DNA of 12,109 nt from AC-69 sp046728055 (GTDB lineage: Bacteria; Actinomycetota; UBA4738; HRBIN12), in NCBI GenBank assembly GCA_046728055.1, contig JBKPDU010000067.1, positions 1-12,109 on the forward strand, given 5' to 3'. Every line of letters begins with the position of its first letter. Positions within the stretch are counted from its first letter, which is position 1. This document shows, piece after piece, positions 7,341 through 12,109 of this stretch. The notes beneath the pieces were generated by a model that was not told the DNA's origin, did no database searches, and worked only from the letters and a program-made list of their open reading frames with translations. The translations under genes and the position numbers were made by a program.

Positions 7341-7355
7341 TCGTGCCCCCGGGAG
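7341..7355. repeat. Right target-site duplication of the IS481 element
   Basis: Exact copy of 6054-6068. This copy is continuous with the tRNA-Arg fragment, so its first bases are the complement of the tRNA 3' end; the left copy was made when the element inserted. Confidence 0.75.
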
Positions 7356-7384
7356 GAATCGAACCTCCGCACGCGGTTTAGGAA
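7344..7384 (-). pseudogene. 3' half of tRNA-Arg(CCT), probable attachment-site remnant
   Basis: The minus strand from 7384 reads TTCCTAA (anticodon loop, anticodon CCT at 7382-7380), ACCGC (3' anticodon strand), a four-base variable loop, a perfect T arm GGAGG-TTCGATT-CCTCC, the acceptor strand CGGGGGC and discriminator A at 7344. CCA is not encoded. The 5' half (acceptor GCCCCCG, D arm and the 5' anticodon strand GCGGT) is missing: the bases before the anticodon loop do not pair. A break exactly at the anticodon loop is the classic mark of a tyrosine-integrase attachment site in a tRNA gene. By that logic the inserted element lies to the right (above 7384), and the intact tRNA should be beyond the window. 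tRNA identity is well supported; the attachment-site role is inferred. Confidence 0.65.
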
Positions 7385-7716
7385 TTCGATTCGGTCCTCT
7401 TCGCTACCAGCAGCGATGGGACCAACTTGGCCGTCGACCTGCAAATCTGATCTCAAGGGCAACCACTCGTTGCTGGACGTTTCCCGGTCTTTCACGGGAC
7501 CGGGACGGGACCGATGCGGGAAGGCTGGGGGCCCCGTGAGGCGGTCCGGGAGGCACAGTCGCCGTGGGTCGGCAAGCCATCGGTCGACTTCGGCGACTGC
7601 GAGCTCGGGGGTCCGACCGATGCCTGCGTGGAGCGAAAACGGCGGCTCGAGAAGGTGAGCACCGTGCGTGTGGAGTCTGGACGGCATCCGTCGTATGAGC
7701 TGCGTATGCGATCCGA
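7385..7716. other. Gene-free stretch next to the tRNA-Arg fragment
   Basis: No supported gene. The motif GGGACC or GGGACG recurs at about 7419, 7497, 7503 and 7508, which could be arm-type integrase sites beside the attachment core, or chance in high-GC DNA. A perfect hairpin lies at 7483-7504. A minus-strand frame (7295-7687) crosses the tRNA fragment and IS end and is not believable. Confidence 0.35.
7483..7504. repeat. Perfect inverted repeat near the attachment-site remnant
   Basis: CCCGGTC-tttcacgg-GACCGGG is a 7-bp perfect stem with an 8-base loop. No T-run follows on either strand, so an intrinsic terminator is unlikely. Confidence 0.4.
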
Positions 7717-8049
7717 CTAGTCGCCTATGAAGGCGAGGTAGTAATGAACCTCTCTTTCGCAGATGCGAGCTAGTCGGAATACCGCCTCCAGGCCCCGCTT
7801 CTCGAACGGCCTCTCGACATATGTCGACAGGCGTTCGAACTCCGCGATGACGGTCGGCATCTGAAGCTTATTGAAGACGGTGTTGCCGTATGGATCTACG
7901 TGCTTGATCAGTTCCAGGGGTTCACCCGCCTGGATGGAGCAAAGGAGTGGGTGAAGGAAGCCTTCAGCTCCGGGCGCGGAGTCCTCGCGCCAGGGGCGCT
8001 TCCACCCCAGCAGACGCGCCTCGTTCCAGAGATGGACTTCGATCGCCAT
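7717..8049 (-). CDS. Small conserved-looking hypothetical protein
   Basis: A 110-residue soluble protein of unknown function. It opens MAIEVHLWNEARLLGWKRPW, continues with acidic and aromatic stretches (APGAEGFLHPLL, VDPYGNTVFNKLQMPTVI), and ends in EREVHYYLAFIGD. It has no signal peptide, membrane segment or known catalytic motif; the pattern suggests a small alpha/beta fold. The composition, an AGAGG about five bases before the ATG at 8049, and sensible codon use indicate a real gene. I have an impression of similar short actinobacterial proteins with the same 'EVHLW' start and 'DPYG-TVFN-LQ' centre, but I cannot name a family. A GTG at 8052 is an alternative start one codon upstream. It stands alone between the tRNA-Arg scar and the kinase gene, a typical position for cargo of an integrated element. 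Confidence 0.7.
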   Translation of the reverse strand: MAIEVHLWNEARLLGWKRPWREDSAPGAEGFLHPLLCSIQAGEPLELIKHVDPYGNTVFNKLQMPTVIAEFERLSTYVERPFEKRGLEAVFRLARICEREVHYYLAFIGD

Positions 8050-8135
8050 CACTTCCTCTCAGCTTGTCCTGAAAGCCATATCGCATCCTCGCCCAGTTGT
8101 CTCGGTGCCCGCCGGTGTTGACCGTCCTACCAGAC

Positions 8136-8183
8136 GTCTACGTTTTAGGAACGTTGTCCGCGCATTACGCGAAAACCGTAGAC
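8136..8183. repeat. Long-armed inverted repeat with internal palindrome
   Basis: GTCTACG-TTTT at 8136-8146 is the inverse of GAAAACCGTAGAC at 8171-8183 with one extra base in the right arm. Between them lies CGCG-catta-CGCG, giving a cruciform-like or stem-bulge-stem shape. It lies about 85 bases upstream of the hypothetical gene at 7717-8049. Candidate operator, recombination site or folded RNA; no assignment. Confidence 0.45.
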
Positions 8184-8219
8184 AAGCGCTTATCAGCCCA
8201 GAACGTCCATCCACTCGAT

Positions 8220-8250
8220 GGTCCGGAGGCGGGCCTGAGAGGGCCGGACC
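8220..8250 (-). terminator. GC-rich hairpin downstream of the kinase gene
   Basis: GGTCCGG and CCGGACC form a perfect 7-bp stem around a 17-base loop, about 90 bases after the kinase stop codon on that gene's strand. No T-run follows, so it is at best a weak terminator or RNA-stabilising stem. Confidence 0.3.
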
Positions 8251-8339
8251 AGCATAGTCAAAGATGGCACGTCAAAATGAGGCACCATTCTTGGCCTTGT
8301 GTCGTGCGCCTCTCCGCCGCGGTCCCTTGCCACCCGCGT

Positions 8340-9746
8340 TTACCAAAGGCAGAGCAGCGGTGTGCGAGCGGACGCGGCGTCGGTGACTGGGCTGAGCCGC
8401 CCGTCGGCGACCGATCGAACGACGTAGTAGTAGGTCTCGCCCTCGCCTAACCCGAGAGCGGTATCGTGAAAGGACATCCCGTCGCGTCCGGGAACGCGCG
8501 CCACGAGCTCGAAGCCCTCGGTTGGCGACATGCTTCTGTACACCTCGTAGCCGGTCGCGACGCTCGAGGTCGTCGGTGTCCATGACACATCGACACGGGA
8601 GTTCAAGAACCCGTTGCAGGCGCCCTGCGCCACGACCCCGGACGGCGGGACGAGCGGGCGGGATAGGCGTGGGAGCGGATCCGGCCCTGGCGGCCAGATC
8701 GAGAGTCGCACGACGGGAAGGACCACGACCGCCAGCAGCACCGCGGCGATCGTCGCGGCAATGCCAACCGTCCACCGACGAAGCGGTGAGGAGGCCGGGG
8801 GTGGCCCGATGAGCGCACCCCGATGCGTCCCGAGCGGGGGCGTGGGCCACGTGTGGGCGCCTCGCCGGATCGGCACCGTCGCCGCCTCGGGCTGCGAGCC
8901 TCCGACGTCGTGGAGCGCCGCGGCCAGCTCTGCCGCCGACGGGAACCTGCAGCGCGGCTCCTTCATCAGGCACCGCAGCACGATCCGGTCGAGGCTCAGC
9001 GGCACCTCGGGACCGAGCTGGCTGGGCGGGACGGGGGGCGCCAGGACGTGTTGGGCCAAAATGGCTGCAGGTGACGGCCCCTCGAACGGCGGCCGCCCGG
9101 TCAACATCTGGTACAGCACGCAGCCCAACGAGTAGATGTCAGAGCGGGCGTCGCCGCGGCGACCCTCTGCCTGTTCGGGCGAGATGTATGCGACGGTGCC
9201 ACGCGGAGACGGAGTGGGGTCGAACGCCGGTGTCCAGTCCTCCGCGCGCGCCAGCCCGAAGTCGAGGACCTTTGCTCGACCGTCCGGCCCGACGATCACG
9301 TTCCCCGGCGCGACGTCACGATGGGTCAGCCCGCGCGCGTGCGCGTAGGCGAGCGCCTCGGCGACGTCGCGGGCGATCCGTACAGCGAGCGCGGGGAGAA
9401 GCGGCGTCCCGTCCTCGAGCATCCGCGACAGGCTGCGACCCGGAACGAGCTCCATGACGATGAACGAGTGGCTCTGTGCGACAACGAGATCGTGGACGGC
9501 GACGACGTTGGGGTGGGTGAGTCGGGCTGCCGCTCGAGCCTCGCGACGCAGGTGACGGTGATAGCGCAGGTCGTGGCTCGCGAGGGCCGGCAGGATCTTG
9601 ACGGCGACCTCGCGGTCCAGCACCTCGTCGCGCGCCGCGTAGACCTCGCCCATGCCTCCCCGCCCCAGGAGGGTCCCAACCAGATATCGCCCCGCCAACA
9701 CCTGGCCGACGAGTGACGATCCGCCCAGGACCTGTGGGCCCGACAC
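8340..9746 (-). CDS. Receptor-type Ser/Thr protein kinase with external FN3-like domain
   Basis: A 468-residue membrane kinase of the Hanks/PknB type. Residues about 20-280 are the kinase domain: glycine loop GRGGMGEVY at 28-36, ATP-anchoring Lys50 (VAVK), helix-C Glu69, catalytic HRD with Asp144, DFG with Asp162, and SPEQ activation-segment end at 189-192. The catalytic-loop lysine of HRDxKPxN is Ala146 (HRDVAPGN). A proline-rich linker (about 286-322) leads to one membrane helix (about 325-346). Outside the cell is a single beta-rich domain of fibronectin III character (VDVSWTPTTSSVATGYEVYR, then GETYYYVVRSVADG) with two cysteines. I start at the GTG at 9746, just before the domain and seven bases after TACGAT; an ATG at 9878 would add 44 unlikely residues. 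The FN3 part may sense surface polysaccharide or protein. It is divergent from the surface-protein gene at 10312. Confidence 0.88.
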   Translation of the reverse strand: MSGPQVLGGSSLVGQVLAGRYLVGTLLGRGGMGEVYAARDEVLDREVAVKILPALASHDLRYHRHLRREARAAARLTHPNVVAVHDLVVAQSHSFIVMELVPGRSLSRMLEDGTPLLPALAVRIARDVAEALAYAHARGLTHRDVAPGNVIVGPDGRAKVLDFGLARAEDWTPAFDPTPSPRGTVAYISPEQAEGRRGDARSDIYSLGCVLYQMLTGRPPFEGPSPAAILAQHVLAPPVPPSQLGPEVPLSLDRIVLRCLMKEPRCRFPSAAELAAALHDVGGSQPEAATVPIRRGAHTWPTPPLGTHRGALIGPPPASSPLRRWTVGIAATIAAVLLAVVVLPVVRLSIWPPGPDPLPRLSRPLVPPSGVVAQGACNGFLNSRVDVSWTPTTSSVATGYEVYRSMSPTEGFELVARVPGRDGMSFHDTALGLGEGETYYYVVRSVADGRLSPVTDAASARTPLLCLW

Positions 9747-9753
9747 GACCCGA

Positions 9754-9759
9754 ATCGTA
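9754..9759 (-). promoter_or_regulatory. Candidate -10 box of a leaderless promoter for the kinase gene
   Basis: The minus strand reads TACGAT, seven bases, then the GTG at 9746. No ribosome site is present. The arrangement copies that at the cyclase gene (TACGCT, six bases, ATG). No -35 box is apparent. Confidence 0.4.
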
Positions 9760-10205
9760 GCGCTGAAGTCGGCAGAAGGGGCCGGCCACGGAAGCTGACC
9801 CCTCTCGCCTGGCAGGCTATGCCCGTGGTGGGGAATGATGCGCGGGCCGCTGCGGATTGGTGCGCCGGGCAAGCCCACAAACGAGCCCGGCTACGCGTTC
9901 GTGCAGGCCGATGCCCGAGGCAGGGTGGCGTGGAACTTCCCCCATGGCAGGAAGCCGTGCTGCCGGGCATCGCTTGAGTGGCCTCAATCGTTCCACCTCG
10001 CGCGGATGAATCGAGGCGTATGCCCCTCCTTCCCCGGACCTGTCTTGTGAGCCACGTCGGGGATTGACTCGGCTCCTACTACCCGCGGAGCTGGGTGTCC
10101 ACTCGCGGGTCGACGCCGTGTCGCTCTTCCACAGACACGATCCGACCGCCGTCGTTTCGAAGGCCTAACGAAGCTGACGGCCGCGTCGCGGACGGGACGG
10201 CTCCT
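9760..10205. other. Intergenic stretch between divergent kinase and surface-protein genes
   Basis: No supported gene in about 450 bases. A TTGACT at 10064-10069 looks like a -35 box but has no -10 partner at the right distance. Short frames here lack ribosome sites and family likeness. Confidence 0.4.
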
Positions 10206-10306
10206 CGGTGGATTTCAGCGGGTCATCCACCGCCTCTCCCTTACCTGGGGGATGCCTATGGAAAGCGCGGAAAGTATCTTTCTCCAAGCCTCCGGGGGAA
10301 GGAGCT
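10206..10306 (+). promoter_or_regulatory. Structured 5' leader of the surface-protein gene
   Basis: Three potential hairpins lie in the 106 bases before the ATG at 10312: CGGTGGAT/ATCCACCG (8 bp, 10206-10232), GAAAG/CTTTC (10270-10282) and AGC-c-TCC/GGA-GCT (10287-10306). The last one would pair part of the ribosome site AAGGAG. A direct repeat GGAAAG-cgc-GGAAAG precedes it. Such a layout suits translational control by a riboswitch or protein, but no known class fits well. Confidence 0.35.
10299..10304 (+). promoter_or_regulatory. Ribosome binding site of the surface-protein gene
   Basis: AAGGAG lies seven bases before the ATG at 10312 and fixes that start, although it leaves an unusually long 66-residue stretch before the signal helix. 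The site can be masked by the hairpin at 10287-10306. Confidence 0.6.
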
Positions 10307-10311
10307 GTGCC

Positions 10312-12109
10312 ATGGGCACATCGCGCGGAGACCAGCCCAGCTTCTGGGTTTCCATCCCTGGGCCACGACCACCCTCGCGAAGGAAACTGCACCGACCAGA
10401 GATCGACACGCACCTTGCGTCGATCGACGCGCGGATCTTCGGGCCTTCGGGACCAACCCAGTCGCCGCGGGCGGGACAATTTCCTGTCGGCTCAACCCGA
10501 GGGGTCAAGATCTGGGTCATTGCCTGCGCCGCGATCCTCGGGATCGCGTACCAGGCCGGCCTCATCGGCCCGCCCAGTGCCCACGCCGCTGATCCGCCCA
10601 CTGCACTCATCAACGGTGACACGGTCGTTCCATCCAGTGATCAGCCCCCGAAGAGCGACGAGCAGATCCAGGCCGAGGCGAACGGCTTCACGGTCACCGT
10701 TGTCGACGGGACTACGTGGGATGCGATGACGGAGACACAGTTTCGAGCCTACGACGTGCTCATCATCGGCGATCCCAATTGCTCCTCCATCGCACCGTCA
10801 GTAATGGCGAACCTGGCGACCTGCACCAAAGCCGTTATTGACAGCGGCGGCAACCGCTTCACGATCGGCTCAGACCCCGTGTACCACTCCGGCCTAGATT
10901 CCACGAACGACCGCAACCACATCATCAAGGACGGCATCGCCTTCGCCGGCGCCCAGCCCGGCAAGACCGGCGCATACGTCGATACGTCCTGCGAGGCCAG
11001 CACGAACAACACGGATATCCTGAATGCCTTGAGCCTCAGCGGGACCGGTTGGACAGTAGAGTTGCCAGCCTGCGCGGGCAATATCGGGATCGTCGCCAGC
11101 GTTCCGGGTTTCGTTACCTCTGATGCCGACCTGTCGGACTGGTTCTGCTCCAGCCATGCCGACTACCCGTCGTGGGCGAGCGACTGGGTCCCCTTCGCCA
11201 TTTCGGCGGACGCGCCGACCCAGAACTACTGTGCCACCGACATCGAGACGAAGACGCAGGTGTGTGGCGAACCGTACGTCCTGCTCTCGGGGCCAGGCGT
11301 CACTATCATCTCCGACATCTCGCTCAGCCCTGCCTCCGACACGAACCCCGTCGGGACGAACCATAGCGTAACGGCGACGGTCCTCCAGAACGGGGGCCCC
11401 GTGTCCGGGAAGACGGTGACTTTCACCATCTCGGCTGGACCAAATGCCGGGGCAAGCGGCACCTGCGGTCCGCCTACCTGCGTGACCGATTCGAACGGGC
11501 AAGTCACATTCGCCTATGCCGGCGCCGGCGGGGCGGGCACGGACACGATCGTGGCGCAGTTCACCGATGACAGAGGCCGCGTCCAACAGGCCACCGCATC
11601 GAAGACGTGGGTGACCGAGGTCCACACCACGCTCACCAAGAATGCCGATCCGACGAGCGGGGTGGCTCCGCTCACCGTCACGTATTCCTACCAGGAGGCC
11701 AACGACGGGTCCGAGCCCATCAGCAGCGTGGCCGTCACGGACGACATGTGCTCCCCGGTCACCCGCGGCCCCGACAGCCCAGGGGACAACGACACTACCC
11801 TGGAGCCCGGGGAGACCTGGACGTTCACCTGCACCCGCACCTTCACCACGGCCGGGACCTTCACCAACACCGCCACCGCCACCGGTACCACCAGCACGGG
11901 GGCACCCGCGCCGCAGGAGCGTGCCACCGCCACGGTGACGGTGACCGAGGTCCACACCACGCTCACCAAGAATGCCGATCCGACGAGCGGGGTGGCTCCG
12001 CTCACCGTCACGTATACCTACCAGGAGGCCAACGACGGGTCCGAGCCCATCAGCAGCGTGGCCGTCACGGACGACATGTGCTCCCCGGTCACCCGCGGCC
12101 CCGACAGCC
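10312..12109 (+). CDS. Secreted multi-domain surface protein with tandem repeats (3' end beyond window)
   Basis: An open frame of 599 codons without a stop in the window. Residues 1-66 are a basic, proline-rich cytoplasmic lead; 67-85 (IWVIACAAILGIAYQAG) are the export helix, with likely cleavage after S-A-H-A. Residues about 95-325 form an alpha/beta domain reminiscent of glutamine-amidotransferase-like folds in surface proteins (ALINGDTV, FRAYDVLIIGDPNC, DSGGNRFTIGSDPVYHS) without an obvious catalytic triad. Residues about 330-433 are an invasin-like Ig domain (Big_1): VTATVLQNGGPVSGKTVTFT and TDSNGQVTFAYAG. From 434 a 110-residue beta-rich unit begins and repeats almost exactly; each unit has two cysteines (DDMCSP, FTCTRTF) and resembles the DUF11-type surface repeats. 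The role is probably adhesion or a surface layer stalk; an anchor should lie beyond the window. Start supported by AAGGAG. Domain names are from memory. Confidence 0.85.
   Translation, partial: MGTSRGDQPSFWVSIPGPRPPSRRKLHRPEIDTHLASIDARIFGPSGPTQSPRAGQFPVGSTRGVKIWVIACAAILGIAYQAGLIGPPSAHAADPPTALINGDTVVPSSDQPPKSDEQIQAEANGFTVTVVDGTTWDAMTETQFRAYDVLIIGDPNCSSIAPSVMANLATCTKAVIDSGGNRFTIGSDPVYHSGLDSTNDRNHIIKDGIAFAGAQPGKTGAYVDTSCEASTNNTDILNALSLSGTGWTVELPACAGNIGIVASVPGFVTSDADLSDWFCSSHADYPSWASDWVPFAISADAPTQNYCATDIETKTQVCGEPYVLLSGPGVTIISDISLSPASDTNPVGTNHSVTATVLQNGGPVSGKTVTFTISAGPNAGASGTCGPPTCVTDSNGQVTFAYAGAGGAGTDTIVAQFTDDRGRVQQATASKTWVTEVHTTLTKNADPTSGVAPLTVTYSYQEANDGSEPISSVAVTDDMCSPVTRGPDSPGDNDTTLEPGETWTFTCTRTFTTAGTFTNTATATGTTSTGAPAPQERATATVTVTEVHTTLTKNADPTSGVAPLTVTYTYQEANDGSEPISSVAVTDDMCSPVTRGPDS
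11611..12109 (+). repeat. Tandem 330-bp coding repeats, second copy cut by window end
   Basis: Unit 1 is 11611-11940 (110 codons) and unit 2 starts at 11941. The 169 bases of unit 2 in the window match unit 1 at 168 positions; the only change is T11686 to A12016, turning Ser into Thr. Identity this high in DNA shows recent duplication or gene conversion. Confidence 0.92.

Noticed and set aside
7295..7687. Minus-strand frame of 130 codons
   Set aside because: It reads through the tRNA-Arg fragment and into the right end of the insertion sequence, so it cannot be an original gene; no ribosome site or family likeness.
10206..10311. c-di-GMP-I (GEMM) riboswitch, suggested by GGAAAG and AAGCCTCCGGG
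   Set aside because: The conserved CAAA and ACGCAAAGC core segments and the closing stem are missing, so only an unclassified structured leader is claimed.
10095..10592. Plus-strand frame of 165 codons
   Set aside because: It overlaps the start and signal region of the surface protein in another frame and lacks a ribosome site.
10894..11955. Long open frame on the minus strand (353 codons)
   Set aside because: It is antisense to the surface protein, rich in Gly and Arg without domain likeness; the plus frame has a ribosome site, signal peptide and recognisable domains.
1..12109. CRISPR array, defence island or biosynthetic cluster
   Set aside because: No short regularly spaced repeats and no nuclease, helicase, methylase or assembly-line genes were seen; the 330-bp repeats are coding.

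Overview
This is a high-GC bacterial window, most likely from an actinobacterium, possibly an uncultured Thermoleophilia-like lineage. The inference rests on base composition, a class III cyclase fused to an AAA ATPase and TPRs, a receptor Ser/Thr kinase, IS256 and IS481-type transposase remnants, and two start codons placed 6-7 bases after a TACGMT -10 box as in leaderless actinobacterial genes. Taxonomy is inference only.

Layout, left to right. Positions 20-157 (-) hold only the last 45 codons of a LuxR-type regulator. Positions 206-1594 (-) encode an exported vanadium-dependent haloperoxidase/PAP2-like protein. Positions 1595-2519 are an insertion-sequence graveyard with N-terminal scraps of an IS256-type transposase and of an integrase-type (rve) transposase, both on the minus strand. 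Positions 2520-5531 (+) encode a 1003-residue zinc ribbon, class III nucleotide cyclase, AAA/STAND ATPase and TPR signalling protein. About 520 bases without a convincing gene follow.

Positions 6069-7340 are an apparently intact IS481-family insertion sequence with paired tandem end repeats and a perfect 15-bp target duplication. It landed in the 3' end of a half tRNA-Arg(CCT) on the minus strand (7344-7384). That half tRNA looks like the attachment-site scar of an integrated element that would lie to the right. Beyond it are a small conserved-looking hypothetical gene (7717-8049, -), a receptor-type protein kinase with an external fibronectin III-like domain (8340-9746, -), and divergently a secreted multi-domain surface protein (10312 to window end, +). 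The surface protein has a structured 5' leader and carries nearly identical 330-bp tandem repeats that run off the edge.

There is no operon linking these genes: each large gene stands alone with its own start signals. The shared theme is sensing and cell surface (cyclase-ATPase, kinase, adhesin-like protein) in a mobile-element-rich accessory region. I see no CRISPR array, toxin-antitoxin pair, defence island or biosynthetic cluster. The observations most worth following are the tandem-repeat surface protein with its leader, the IS481/tRNA-Arg junction, and non-canonical active-site residues in the haloperoxidase, the cyclase and the kinase.
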